Below the pieces are notes generated by a model. The model searched no databases, was not told the DNA's origin, and worked only from the letters and a program-made list of their open reading frames with translations. Below are positions 27,379 through 36,603 of a DNA stretch of 64,000 nucleotides, one piece after another; position 1 is the first letter of the stretch, and every line of letters starts with the position of its first letter. The stretch is from Fibrobacter sp. UWB10 (GTDB lineage: Bacteria > Fibrobacterota > Fibrobacteria > Fibrobacterales > Fibrobacteraceae): NCBI RefSeq assembly GCF_900182935.1, contig NZ_FXUE01000002.1, positions 1-64,000 on the forward strand. The letters run 5' to 3'. A program made the translations under genes and the position numbers.

Positions 27379-30138
27379 ATGAATTTCTTAAACAAGAAGC
27401 CTGCTTTCTTTGTGGCGCTTTCCGCCATTTTCCTTGGAATCTTGCTGATCGTGTTCCGCGATTTCGCGTTCGACCCGAACCAGCTCATGCTCAACAGTGA
27501 CCAGCTGAACGGTATCGGTAGCCGCATTTTGCGTGCCGAAAGTGCCGTGCTCACGGAATGGGACGATTCCCGCTTGGGCGGTGTGCCCACGATCGACGCC
27601 TTGTTCGCCGACGCCTACCATCCGCTGGTATGGGTACAGTTCCTGATGGATCCGGCCCGCGCTGTGGGCTTCAAGTTTATCCTCACGCTGTGGGTGGCCT
27701 TCATGAGTGCCGTGCTCCTTGCTTGGAACCTGACGGGGAACCGTTGGTGGGCGGGCCTGCTCGGCATGCTTTACGCATTCTCGCCGGAATATTTCACCTA
27801 CATTTACGGCGGCCACGATGGCAAGATGATGGTCTTTGCGATTACTCCGCTTGCACTGCTTGCCATTCGCAAGATTGTGCGTACGGGTAGCATTCCTTAC
27901 ATGATTGTGCTTGCGCTCTCGGTGGCCTGGATGATTTTGGGTTCCCACCTGCAGCTCACATACTTGTTCCTGTGGGGTGCCGGCCTTTATACCCTTTACG
28001 AAGTAGCCTTCCATTGCGATGCTTTAAAGACTCGCGGTAAGCGTCTTGGCCTTGCAGCGGTGGGTCTTGGCTTTGGCCTTGCGCTTTCTTGTTTCCAGAT
28101 TGTGCCGCCTTACATGTACACCACGACGCAGTCGGTGCGCGGCGACGATAGCCATACCAATTACGGTCACGCAGTCAGCTGGTCCTTGCACCAAGAAGAA
28201 ATGGCCCAGATTCTGTTGCCGGGCTTTGTGGGCGTAGACGTTTATGAACAGAACGAAAAGACGGGCGACCTCGAAGGTTCCTCTTTCGTGAGTTTCTCGA
28301 TGGATGAATACCGTAAGTTGCAGGGTAACTCTCCGTTCTATTGGGGCCACAATGCATTCAAGCTTGACCATAACAATGCGGGCGCCTTGCTGACCTTCCT
28401 TGGATTCCTTTGCCTGTTCTTGCCGGGCAAGCGTCGCTATGCCGCTTTCTGGGGTCTGGGTGCTGTCGTTGCTTTGAGCTACGGCATGGGTGACCATTCT
28501 CCGTTGTTCAAGTTGTGGTACAATGTGCTTCCTGGCGTCAAGAACTTCCGTGCTCCGGGTATGGCCTTGTTCTGGTTGCCGCTGTTGCTGGTGATGATGG
28601 CGGGCCCGGTTTTGAAGGCTTTGAGTGCCGAAGGCAAGACTCCTGAAGAAGCTGCCGAAGCCGAAGATAACCGTCGCGCTCTGTTGCATGGTACTGCTAT
28701 GTATGGTGTGCTCTTGGTGCTTGCTTTGATCGCCCGCTTTGCCTGGACGACCTTTATTGGCCCTGTTGGCTTGGTGGTTATGATTCTTTATGCAGCCCTC
28801 TGCCTTGGCGTGATGAGCCTTGATGACCAGAAGAAAAAGCTCACTGTTGCAAACTTGACGGAAGCTTTCCAGAAGGGACTCCCGGCAACTCCGCGTGCTT
28901 TGCAGGCATGCATCTTTATCGGCTTTGCTTACCTCGGCGTGATGCTCATGAGCGGTCAGAAACTTTTGGAAGACCCGATTACGGCTCCGTACTTTAAGCC
29001 GCTTAATGAAATTGTGATGAGTGCAACCGCTGGCAAGGTTATCCCCAGTTTTGTGCTGGTGTTGGTGATTGTCGCGGTGACGCTCTTTGTGTTCAAGTGG
29101 AAGGCTCCGATTGCTCAGAAGGCTGGCGTGCTTGCTCTTGCCGCAGGTCTTGAACTCTTCTTTATCGATGGAGCGTTCATCCAGAATGTTGCCGCAAACG
29201 AATATTTGCAGCCGACAAACCCGGTGGTTGCCGCCTTCAAGGCTCCGTACAAGGCTGACTCCCTGAATACGCCGCGCGTGCTTTCGCTATCGCGCAACAA
29301 GGCTTTGAGCGGTAACGCCTTCCCGCAGTATCATTTGCGCAATGCCGACGGTATTCACGATAACGAACTCGCTAGCTACCGCGCTTTCCGTGGTGGTCAG
29401 CAGGATGCGAACTATTTGATGAATATCAACGAACCGACTGCTGCTCATCCGTTCCTCGACTTGATGAACGTGGGTGCCATCATTTTCGATAGCCGTCAGG
29501 GTACGACTTACATGCCGATTCCGACGGCGATGGGTGAGGCCTACCTCTACGGCGAAGCCGTCGTGATGGATGATTCTGCCGCGATCAAGACGCTTCAGAC
29601 GCAGGCGGCCATTCGTGAACCGAAGGCTGCTGAACCCGCTGTTGACTCCGCCGCGGTTCCGGCTGATAGCGCTGCTGCTGATTCTGCAAGCGCTGTGGCT
29701 GCAAAGCCTGCTGCTCCTGAATTCGGTGACGAACCGGGCAAGTTCTTCTACCGCGAAAAAGTTATTTTGTCTGAAACTCCGGAATTCGACGGCAAGGGCA
29801 GTGTGGCTGCCAAGGGCCCGATTCAGGGCTCTGCAAAGCTTGTCGCAAGCCCTAAGATGGATACGCAGGTGTTCAATGTGACTGCTGACCGCGAAGGCTT
29901 CATGGTTGTCGCAGGCAACTATCACCCGTACTGGAAGGCTTATGTGAACGGCAAGGAAGCTAAGGTCTACAATGCCTTTGGAACTTTGCGTGCCGTGCAG
30001 ATTCCGGCTGGCAATTCCGAAGTCCGCATGGAATACCGCAGCGCCCCGTTCCACAAGACTGTTTGGGTGAGCTTGGTTGCCGCTGTGCTGCTGATTGCCC
30101 TCGGTGCATTCGCTGTCGTGCGTAGTCGCAAGCAGTAA
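27379..30138 (+). CDS. YfhO-family multi-spanning membrane protein
   Basis: 919 aa from the ATG at 27379 (a TTG ten codons upstream overlaps the preceding terminator tail). About 13 hydrophobic segments form the N-terminal two thirds, with the early periplasmic loop LTEWDDSRLGGVPTIDALFADAYHP. A periplasmic beta domain near the C terminus (NYHPYWKAYVNGKEAKVYN ... IPAGNSEVRMEYRS) and a last membrane helix complete the YfhO pattern. YfhO proteins are GT-C-like and linked to glycosylation of cell-wall polymers in Firmicutes. An Ala/Pro/Ser/Asp-rich insertion lies around residues 755-785. Confidence 0.75.
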   Translation: MNFLNKKPAFFVALSAIFLGILLIVFRDFAFDPNQLMLNSDQLNGIGSRILRAESAVLTEWDDSRLGGVPTIDALFADAYHPLVWVQFLMDPARAVGFKFILTLWVAFMSAVLLAWNLTGNRWWAGLLGMLYAFSPEYFTYIYGGHDGKMMVFAITPLALLAIRKIVRTGSIPYMIVLALSVAWMILGSHLQLTYLFLWGAGLYTLYEVAFHCDALKTRGKRLGLAAVGLGFGLALSCFQIVPPYMYTTTQSVRGDDSHTNYGHAVSWSLHQEEMAQILLPGFVGVDVYEQNEKTGDLEGSSFVSFSMDEYRKLQGNSPFYWGHNAFKLDHNNAGALLTFLGFLCLFLPGKRRYAAFWGLGAVVALSYGMGDHSPLFKLWYNVLPGVKNFRAPGMALFWLPLLLVMMAGPVLKALSAEGKTPEEAAEAEDNRRALLHGTAMYGVLLVLALIARFAWTTFIGPVGLVVMILYAALCLGVMSLDDQKKKLTVANLTEAFQKGLPATPRALQACIFIGFAYLGVMLMSGQKLLEDPITAPYFKPLNEIVMSATAGKVIPSFVLVLVIVAVTLFVFKWKAPIAQKAGVLALAAGLELFFIDGAFIQNVAANEYLQPTNPVVAAFKAPYKADSLNTPRVLSLSRNKALSGNAFPQYHLRNADGIHDNELASYRAFRGGQQDANYLMNINEPTAAHPFLDLMNVGAIIFDSRQGTTYMPIPTAMGEAYLYGEAVVMDDSAAIKTLQTQAAIREPKAAEPAVDSAAVPADSAAADSASAVAAKPAAPEFGDEPGKFFYREKVILSETPEFDGKGSVAAKGPIQGSAKLVASPKMDTQVFNVTADREGFMVVAGNYHPYWKAYVNGKEAKVYNAFGTLRAVQIPAGNSEVRMEYRSAPFHKTVWVSLVAAVLLIALGAFAVVRSRKQ

Positions 30139-30168
30139 TTCACGAAGAAAAATTCGAATTAAAATTTT

Positions 30169-30196
30169 AAAGGACTGTTGTGAAACAGTCCTTTTT
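30169..30196. terminator. Terminator between convergent genes
   Basis: An 11-base stem AAAGGACTGTT/AACAGTCCTTT with a four-base loop and T5 on the + side; A/T-rich on both sides, so it may also act on -. Confidence 0.85.
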
Positions 30197-30210
30197 GCTA
30201 TCCCTAGTGA

Positions 30211-30426
30211 TTAGCCGACGCGTTCGCCCTTGTTGTTTGTTCCGGGGGGCGCCTTTACGAAGTAGATGACGCACGGAACGACAATGCATGCTATGCAGCA
30301 GGCGCTCAGGAATGTGTCAAAGCCCGAGCTTTCGGTAAGCGATGCGGGCAGAAGCAGAATGCTGATCAGTTTCAGCGCTACAGCGACAAGAAGGCCAACG
30401 ATAATTCGTGCAATGATTTTACTCAT
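30211..30426 (-). CDS. Small two-helix membrane protein
   Basis: 71 aa from the ATG at 30426. Two hydrophobic segments (IIARIIVGLLVAVALKLISILLL, in part IVGLLVAVALKLISILLL, and FLSACCIACIVVPCVIYFV) are joined by PASLTESSGFD; a short polar tail follows (KAPPGTNNKGERVG). Function unknown. The frame extends further upstream, but the extension lacks hydrophobic or signal character and crosses the promoter of the divergent TPR gene. Confidence 0.55.
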   Translation of the reverse strand: MSKIIARIIVGLLVAVALKLISILLLPASLTESSGFDTFLSACCIACIVVPCVIYFVKAPPGTNNKGERVG

Positions 30427-30481
30427 ACCAAGAATGTAGTATTTCTTTGGGCCAAAGGGAATGTTTTTGCTGTAAAATTTG

Positions 30482-30488
30482 CTAAATT
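30482..30488 (+). promoter_or_regulatory. CTAAATT box, 6 bases before the TPR gene
   Basis: CTAAATT plus six bases, then ATG. No Shine-Dalgarno sequence. Confidence 0.4.
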
Positions 30489-30494
30489 GAACGC

Positions 30495-31862
30495 ATGAAT
30501 ATCCGTATTTCTGCGATTGCATTGGCATGTTTGGTGGGTCTATCGTTCAGTGCTGACCCGCGAATGGAACAAGGTGCCCGTTTCGAGGCGAAAGGCGATT
30601 TTGAAATGGCGCTCGGTGAATACCGCGCTGTTCTGGCCGAAAATCCGAGAGATGCTGCTGCCTATTTTGCTGCTGCGCAAGTTCGCATGAAAATGAAGGA
30701 TTACAGTGGGGCGCTTGCTAACTACCGCCTTGCTTATAAGTTTGAACCGACGATGAGCGCCGCCTACGAAGGTGCCGCCAAGGTTTATGAAGCTCTTGGT
30801 CAAAAGGCGAAGGCTGATGCCGAACGCGCCAAGGACCCGAAGAACAATCCGATTGTAGAAGAAACAGTTCAAGAAGTGGCGGCCCCTGCTGAAGCTCCCG
30901 CTGCAGCACCTGCTAAGGCTGAACCTGCTCCGGAACCTGTCAAGGTTGCCGAACCCAAGCCGGAACCGAAACCGGTTGAAGTGGCAAAGCCTGTTGAAAA
31001 GCCGGCAGAAGTGGCTAAGTCGGAACCTGCTAATGTGGCCGACGCCTCTTCGAATGACCCGTTTGAAAAGGGCAAGGCTCTTTATGCCGAAGGCAAGTAT
31101 AAAGAAGCTGCTCCCATGTGGCGCGAAGTTTTGCGCAAGCAACCAGGACACGCTGGTGCGTATTTCTATGCTGGCCTTACCCGTTTCCAGCTCGGCGAAT
31201 TGGACAAGGCTGAATTCAACTTGAAGAAGGGCCTTGAATACAAGGAAGAAGGCAACGATGCTAACTACATTCTTTCCTTGATTGCCCAGAAGAACAAGAA
31301 ACCTGAACAGGAACTCAAGTTCTTGGCCGCCTACATGAAGAAGGCTGCTCCCAGCGCCAAGTATCGTGCTGCTGCCGAAGCTCGTATTGCTGAAATTAAG
31401 GCTGAAAAAGAAGCGAAGAATCAGCCTGCTGCTGTAGCAGCTCCGGCTACCGAAACGGTGGCAAAGGCAGAAGTGAAGGCTGCTGAACCCGCTCCGGTAA
31501 AGACGGTGGAAGAAGCTCCGGTTGCACAACCGAAGGTGGCCGACATTGCTGATGCTCCGTCTGGGGCTCCGACTCTTGCCAATGCAAACTTGCTCTACAG
31601 CGCTGGTAGCATTGAGTCTGCTGTCAAGATGTACAAGGCTTTGCTTGAAACCGAACAGCAACCCGAAGAACGCTACTTTACCATGTTGCAGTTGGGCAAT
31701 GCTTACCGCGAACTTCGTGACTTCCACAGTGCAGTGGTGCGTTACCGCGAAGTGGTGCAGCAGTTCCCGGATTCTGACTGGGCTGCCGAAGCCGAACGCG
31801 CACTCGAAGATGCCGTGTGGCTCGAAAAGCACGCCTCCGAGTTACCGCGTCGTACGCGGTAA
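30495..31862 (+). CDS. Periplasmic TPR-repeat protein
   Basis: 455 aa with a signal peptide (MNIRISAIALACLVGLSFSA). Tetratricopeptide repeats occur in three groups: about 22-110 (ARFEAKGDFEMALGEYRAVL; AAQVRMKMKDYSGALANYRL), about 190-300 (KALYAEGKYKEAAPMWREVL; AGLTRFQLGELDKAEFNLKK) and about 375-455. They are separated by Ala/Pro/Lys/Glu-rich linkers (about 125-185 and 320-365). TPRs are protein-interaction scaffolds; a role in envelope assembly is plausible but not shown. The last 60 residues resemble YbgF/CpoB-type repeats. Confidence 0.75.
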   Translation: MNIRISAIALACLVGLSFSADPRMEQGARFEAKGDFEMALGEYRAVLAENPRDAAAYFAAAQVRMKMKDYSGALANYRLAYKFEPTMSAAYEGAAKVYEALGQKAKADAERAKDPKNNPIVEETVQEVAAPAEAPAAAPAKAEPAPEPVKVAEPKPEPKPVEVAKPVEKPAEVAKSEPANVADASSNDPFEKGKALYAEGKYKEAAPMWREVLRKQPGHAGAYFYAGLTRFQLGELDKAEFNLKKGLEYKEEGNDANYILSLIAQKNKKPEQELKFLAAYMKKAAPSAKYRAAAEARIAEIKAEKEAKNQPAAVAAPATETVAKAEVKAAEPAPVKTVEEAPVAQPKVADIADAPSGAPTLANANLLYSAGSIESAVKMYKALLETEQQPEERYFTMLQLGNAYRELRDFHSAVVRYREVVQQFPDSDWAAEAERALEDAVWLEKHASELPRRTR

Positions 31863-31982
31863 GACCGTTCGGCTCTATTGCGATCACGCGAATGTGACTT
31901 CGCCTCGCTCTCGTCTCCACGATTCGTTGATACGAATCGCTTGAGACTCACGGTAAATCTCTCGACTTTATTGCATTTAAAG

Positions 31983-32011
31983 CGCTTGCAACCCCTGTTG
32001 CAAGCGTTCTT
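31983..32011 (+). terminator. Rho-independent terminator after the TPR gene
   Basis: CGCTTGCAAC (31983-31992) and GTTGCAAGCG (31997-32006) with loop CCCT, followed by TTCTTTTT. The 120 bases between the TPR stop and this hairpin hold only a GATTCG/CGAATC mini-palindrome (31921-31938). Confidence 0.85.
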
Positions 32012-32093
32012 TTTGCCTGCTACTTATTTTTTGCTTTGCGAAAAGCTGTCTTGAAAGTATATTTAAGAGGCAAGTGTTGGGTGAGGATTGGAT

Positions 32094-33599
32094 ATGAAAA
32101 AACGTTTTATAATCTCGAGTATTGTGGCTCTGTCGGCGTCTTTCGCGTTCGCCGATCCTCCGTCTAATTTTAGCGGTTGGGAAAAGGTTTTCGAAGATGA
32201 TTTCGACGGCGCCAGCCTCGACAAGAAAAAGTGGAACCCCACGTACAACTGGGGCCCGACGCATAACCACCGCGCCTATTGTGCCGAAGAGAATGTGATT
32301 GTCTCTGACGGTACACTCAAACTTAAAGGCGAAAAGAAAGTTCACCCGAATGCCAACGGAAAAAAGGCGAAGTTCAACAACAAAGAAATTCCTGTAGACT
32401 ACACGAGCGGTGCCATCGATACCAAGGGGCATTTCGAAGTCAAGTACGGCTACATCGAAGGCCGCTTCAAGGCGCCTTCGCAAAAGGGAACGTGGCCTGC
32501 CTTCTGGACTCTGCAAGACGGTTGGCCTCCTGAAATCGACATTTTGGAAATTCCGGCATCGCGCAAACAGCACCATTACTATTTGCATTACACTGACCCG
32601 AGCTGGTACAGCAGTCATGGTTCAGCGTGGGATCACGAAGCATCCTTCGGTGGTCATAAAGATGACGACGTGGATCGTTCTGCAGGATTCCACAACTACG
32701 GTGTGGAATGGGACGAAGGCACTCTCAGCTTTTACTTTGACGACAAACGCTTCGCAAGTTACAACCGCCCGACCGAAATCAAGCAGCTCGCAGCACAGTA
32801 CATTATCGTGAATCTGGCTATTGGTGGCTGGGCAGGCGATGACATTGATATTACAACTGACAAACCCGCGTATTTTGAAGCGGACTGGGTGCGCGTGTGG
32901 CAAGCCAAACCCGCAAAGCCCGATACCGTGCGCATTATGTCGATGAATTTCGGCACGTGCATGGTCAGAACTGCTGAAGATAAGCTTGAACTTGGCGACT
33001 GCAAGGGCGACAATGCAGTTGTCACAATCACGCCGCTTTCTTCAACAACTTACCGCATCAACTTTGGCGACTTGTCCATTGACACTCCGAACGAATCGAC
33101 TGATGCCGGCATTACGATGGGACTGTATAAGTGGAATGCGGGCGGACACCAGAAGGTCGTGATGGAAAAACAGTCCGGCTATGAAGGCTCCGTGGTGCGC
33201 ATGAAAATGCAGCACAGCAACATGTACCTGCGTGCGACCACAGATGGTGAACGCGTGGTGCAGAGTTGGGCCGATGACTGGGAATGGAATCAGGTGTGGC
33301 GCTTGCTCGGCAAGGATGATGAAATTCCGACAAAGGATACGAATAAAACAGCGCTCGGCAATTTTGCAAGTGCATACGGAACTTCGGTCCATTATGCAGG
33401 CAATCATTTGTTTGTGGAACTCGGAAGCAATTTTGTGGGTGGTGCCAATGTGCGAATCCTTGATTTACAAGGTCGCGAAGTCATGCGCAAATATGCGGGC
33501 CATTCGGTGGCTCTCGATGTAAAATCACTTGCTCCGGGAATGTACCACGTGGTGGTGCAAAACAAAAACCGCACGGATATCCGGCGGTTCAGTAAATAA
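32094..33599 (+). CDS. GH16 endo-beta-glucanase (laminarinase/licheninase type), secreted
   Basis: 501 aa; signal peptide MKKRFIISSIVALSASFAFA. The GH16 catalytic domain (about 30-275) has the retaining signature ExDxxE as EIDILE: Glu147 nucleophile, Asp149, Glu152 acid/base. Trp-rich substrate-cleft motifs flank it (GTWPAFWTL; WPPEIDI). Residues of about 285-410 resemble a ricin-type beta-trefoil module (NFGTCMVRTAEDKLELGDC ... WEWNQVWRLLG). The last 75 residues match a type IX sorting tail (NVRILDLQGREVMRKYAGH ... LAPGMYHVVVQ). It would cut beta-1,3 or mixed-linkage glucans outside the cell. GAGG is seven bases before the ATG. Confidence 0.9.
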   Translation: MKKRFIISSIVALSASFAFADPPSNFSGWEKVFEDDFDGASLDKKKWNPTYNWGPTHNHRAYCAEENVIVSDGTLKLKGEKKVHPNANGKKAKFNNKEIPVDYTSGAIDTKGHFEVKYGYIEGRFKAPSQKGTWPAFWTLQDGWPPEIDILEIPASRKQHHYYLHYTDPSWYSSHGSAWDHEASFGGHKDDDVDRSAGFHNYGVEWDEGTLSFYFDDKRFASYNRPTEIKQLAAQYIIVNLAIGGWAGDDIDITTDKPAYFEADWVRVWQAKPAKPDTVRIMSMNFGTCMVRTAEDKLELGDCKGDNAVVTITPLSSTTYRINFGDLSIDTPNESTDAGITMGLYKWNAGGHQKVVMEKQSGYEGSVVRMKMQHSNMYLRATTDGERVVQSWADDWEWNQVWRLLGKDDEIPTKDTNKTALGNFASAYGTSVHYAGNHLFVELGSNFVGGANVRILDLQGREVMRKYAGHSVALDVKSLAPGMYHVVVQNKNRTDIRRFSK

Positions 33600-33601
33600 A
33601 A

Positions 33602-35317
33602 TTATTTTTCGAAATGGAATACATGGCGGTTGTAGTTCGAAGTTAGCAGGTATTGCTTTTCGCGCTGCACCGTCATAAACATATTCACGAAATACATTCG
33701 AAGGCCTGTTACGGATTGTTCGAGATCCGTGAGGTTCATAATTTTTCCATCGTCCTTGATGACGATAAAGAAGTCGTCTTTTTTCATTTTGATGGAAACT
33801 TCCAAGAAAACCTTTTTTCCTTTGTTGCTTTCGAAAATGGTCATTCCAAGTTCTTCGATAAGCAGCATGGCCTTGAGCTTGCTTTTGTTGCTTACGGAAC
33901 GGTGGTCCAAGAGCTTGCCAAAGTTGTCAAGGTAGTGAATCAGGTTCTTGGGGGTAAGGTCGATATCGTGTGTGTACCAGTAGTTTTCTTTGGAGAAATG
34001 CTCTAGGAGCAGCGGGAAGTGTTCCTTGCCGTAGAAAAGTAATTGGCAAGTAGCTCCTGCGCCGAGTGCTAAAAAGGGAGCGATTCCAAAGCCTAACCAT
34101 ACATATTCATGCCCGGTAAAGGTGTTCATGGCAATGACGCTAATCAAGGGGCATGCGAATGAAACAAGGAAAATGAACAGGAATGAAAGAAAGGGCTTTT
34201 CGTGAACGTGGAATGCCGCGTAGATTTTGACTATTGCGAGAGGCAAAATTCCGATGCCGCAGGCACGGATAGCGAATGCGGCTTCGATAGCGGTTTCTTC
34301 GGATTCAAAACTGAAAATTTTCGTGAGTAAAGGTGCGAAAAAGAGAAGGAATGACGTGGTAAGCAGACTCAGCTTGAAAATAGTCCAATTGACAAAGCGC
34401 ATGGTCTGTACGATGCCTTTGTTGTTTTCTTCGCCGCGGTAAATGTTGATGAGCGGCTCGGCGGCCATCCAGACGCCATTGAATATGACGCTCAATTCAA
34501 TGATTTCGTATACGATAGAAAGAATGGAGAACTTGGTGCTGCCAATGTGGCTTGCAAAATACAAGTTCATCACGCCGGCAAATAAGGCGAAGAATAAAAA
34601 TTCGCAAGCTTCGGCCATGCTAAAGCGAATGACCGAGGCGATGTCGCGCATGTTAAAATGCCAAATGAATCGTAGCGAATTATGCTTTCTTGCAAAGTGC
34701 GTACTGAGAACAGATGTACTGAGAATGACTGAAATGACGGTGCCGAGCGCGATGCCGGACATTCCCCAATAATGACAGCATATACAAGATAAAATGACGT
34801 TCCCTAATAGCAGTGCCGCGTACGAAGCGTTGCATGTTTTGGTGTCGCCGTCCACATACACCATTTCTTGTAGGGTGTTGTTGAGCGGAATCAAGAAGGC
34901 GAGCCCCAAGAACCATCCGTAAAATTCATTCACGAACTGCATTTGCTCGGGTTCGACATTCATGTAGCTAAACAGGAAATGCTTGCCTATGGCAAAAGCG
35001 ACGACCATTAAAATGCCGATACCAACCGAAAGAATAATGCTCTGCCCAAAGAATCGGTCCGCCTTATTCTTGTTCATGCGCCCCAGTTCAATGGAGTAGC
35101 AAACGAGGCTTCCGACCATGACGATCGAACTGGCGAATAGAATGACCGAAAAGAGAGGCGTAAAGAACGAAATGGCGGCAAGCGCGTTTTCGCCCAGCAT
35201 TCGGGCGGCAACGATTTTATCGATAAAGATGTTTATGAATTCTGCACAAACAGAAAGCGATGCTGTTAGAAGCATGGACTTGAATCGTCTACCGCAAAAT
35301 GTCTGGTTAATGCGCAT
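33602..35317 (-). CDS. MATE-type transporter fused to a C-terminal GHKL ATPase-like domain
   Basis: 571 aa. Residues of about 1-430 hold 12 membrane segments with the MATE pattern (FINIFIDKIVAARMLGENAL; GMSGIALGTVISVILSTSVL), a Na+ or H+-driven exporter fold. Residues of about 440-571 are soluble and resemble an anti-sigma/GHKL-type HATPase: LKAMLLIEELGMTIFESNKG (about 480-500) corresponds to the N-box with conserved Glu, and VIKDDGKIMNLTDLEQS (about 519-535) to the G1 box, which keeps D-x-G-x in reduced form. ATP binding is therefore uncertain. Stops two bases from the GH16 stop (convergent). TTATATT lies nine bases upstream of the ATG. Confidence 0.7.
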   Translation of the reverse strand: MRINQTFCGRRFKSMLLTASLSVCAEFINIFIDKIVAARMLGENALAAISFFTPLFSVILFASSIVMVGSLVCYSIELGRMNKNKADRFFGQSIILSVGIGILMVVAFAIGKHFLFSYMNVEPEQMQFVNEFYGWFLGLAFLIPLNNTLQEMVYVDGDTKTCNASYAALLLGNVILSCICCHYWGMSGIALGTVISVILSTSVLSTHFARKHNSLRFIWHFNMRDIASVIRFSMAEACEFLFFALFAGVMNLYFASHIGSTKFSILSIVYEIIELSVIFNGVWMAAEPLINIYRGEENNKGIVQTMRFVNWTIFKLSLLTTSFLLFFAPLLTKIFSFESEETAIEAAFAIRACGIGILPLAIVKIYAAFHVHEKPFLSFLFIFLVSFACPLISVIAMNTFTGHEYVWLGFGIAPFLALGAGATCQLLFYGKEHFPLLLEHFSKENYWYTHDIDLTPKNLIHYLDNFGKLLDHRSVSNKSKLKAMLLIEELGMTIFESNKGKKVFLEVSIKMKKDDFFIVIKDDGKIMNLTDLEQSVTGLRMYFVNMFMTVQREKQYLLTSNYNRHVFHFEK

Positions 35318-35326
35318 AACGAATTC

Positions 35327-35333
35327 AATATAA
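35327..35333 (-). promoter_or_regulatory. TTATATT box upstream of the MATE-fusion gene
   Basis: On the minus strand TTATATT is followed by nine bases and ATG; no Shine-Dalgarno sequence. Confidence 0.35.
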
Positions 35334-35347
35334 CAAGTTTTTCGAGG

Positions 35348-36541
35348 CTATACTATCTGCACCAGGAGTCCCTTTAGGTATTGGCCTTCGGGGAATGCCG
35401 TATTCACGGGGTGGTCGGCGGGTTGGCCGAAGCGTTCAATGATTTGAACGCGCCGTCTCGCATCGGCGGCGGCATCCGCGATAATCTTCTGGAATAAGTC
35501 CATTTCCATGAGTCCGGAACAGCTAAAGGTCGCGAGCATGCCGCCTTCGGCCAAAAGCTTCATGGCGAGCAAGTTAATGTCCTTGTAGCCGCGGGCGCCC
35601 TTCTGCAGGTTGTCCTTGCTTTCTACGAACTTGGGCGGGTCAAGTACGATGAGGTCGAAGGTTTCTGCCTTGTCGCGGCACTTGCGCAGGTACTGGAACA
35701 CGTCGGCTTCCACATGGGTGGCGTGGGCGGTGCTGAGCTTGTTGCGCATGATGCCTTCCTTGGCGAGCTTGAGCGCGTCCTTGGAAACATCCACCTGATA
35801 AACTTTTTCGCAACCGCCGCGGAGAGCGTAGAGCCCGAAGCCGCCGGTATAGCAGAAACAGTTCAGAACCTTCTTGCCCTTGGAAATTTCACCAATGCGG
35901 CGGCGAGCGTCGCGCTGGTCCAGATAGTAACCGGTCTTGTGGCCGTTCTTTACATCGATGGGGAAGAGGATTCCGTTTTCGTTGATGATGACCGGTTCGT
36001 CCGGCACTTCGCCGTAGACGCAACCGGTGCGCAATTGCAGGCCTTCTTTCTTGCGTACGTCAGAATCACAGCGTTCATAGATGCCGCGGCAGTGCGTCTT
36101 TTCGGCGAGCAGTTCGTAAATGTCTTTGCGATGGACTTCGGCGCCGGCGGCGAGGATTTCGACGGAGTAAATGTCGGCGTACTTATCGATAATGCAACCC
36201 GGAATGCCGTCGTTCTCGGCGTTAATCAGGCGGAAGGCGGATTCCTTGTCTTCGATGTCAAAGCCGCGGCTCTTGCGGGCGGCAATGGCGCGGTCCAGCA
36301 AGTCGCTAAAGAATTCGCGGTCAATGTTTGCCTTTTCGCCGAACGTCCAGAAGCGCCCGCGGATCTGGGACTTGGGCGAGTAAGCCGCAAGACCCAGAAA
36401 ATCGCTCTTGTAGCTGTAAACTTCAACGGTGTCGCCAAGTTCCGGGTCGCCGATAACTTCGTCAACGGCTCCACTAAAAATCCAGGGGTGATAACGCAGT
36501 GCGGACTTTTCGCGTCCGGCTTTCAAGGTAATTGCTTTCAT
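35348..36541 (-). CDS. RlmI-like 23S rRNA (cytosine-C5) methyltransferase
   Basis: 397 aa, the RlmI/YccW length. N-terminal PUA domain (HPWIFSGAVDEVIG), a middle EEHEE-type region (DKYADIYSVEILA), then the Rossmann methyltransferase: GHKTGYYLDQRDARR, NCFCYTGGFGLYAL (motif I region), LIVLDPPKF (motif IV DPPK) and ATFSCSGLM. In E. coli RlmI makes m5C1962 in 23S rRNA; related RlmK/RlmL-type enzymes differ, so the exact site is inferred. CTATATT is seven bases before the ATG. Confidence 0.88.
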   Translation of the reverse strand: MKAITLKAGREKSALRYHPWIFSGAVDEVIGDPELGDTVEVYSYKSDFLGLAAYSPKSQIRGRFWTFGEKANIDREFFSDLLDRAIAARKSRGFDIEDKESAFRLINAENDGIPGCIIDKYADIYSVEILAAGAEVHRKDIYELLAEKTHCRGIYERCDSDVRKKEGLQLRTGCVYGEVPDEPVIINENGILFPIDVKNGHKTGYYLDQRDARRRIGEISKGKKVLNCFCYTGGFGLYALRGGCEKVYQVDVSKDALKLAKEGIMRNKLSTAHATHVEADVFQYLRKCRDKAETFDLIVLDPPKFVESKDNLQKGARGYKDINLLAMKLLAEGGMLATFSCSGLMEMDLFQKIIADAAADARRRVQIIERFGQPADHPVNTAFPEGQYLKGLLVQIV

Positions 36542-36548
36542 GAGGGTA

Positions 36549-36555
36549 AATATAG
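36549..36555 (-). promoter_or_regulatory. CTATATT box, 7 bases before the rlmI-like gene
   Basis: Minus-strand CTATATT, seven bases, then ATG. No Shine-Dalgarno sequence. Confidence 0.45.
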
Positions 36556-36603
36556 TAACCTGCGGGGGCGCTTCTCGTCTATTATTCTATCTTTGCCGCC
36601 AAG

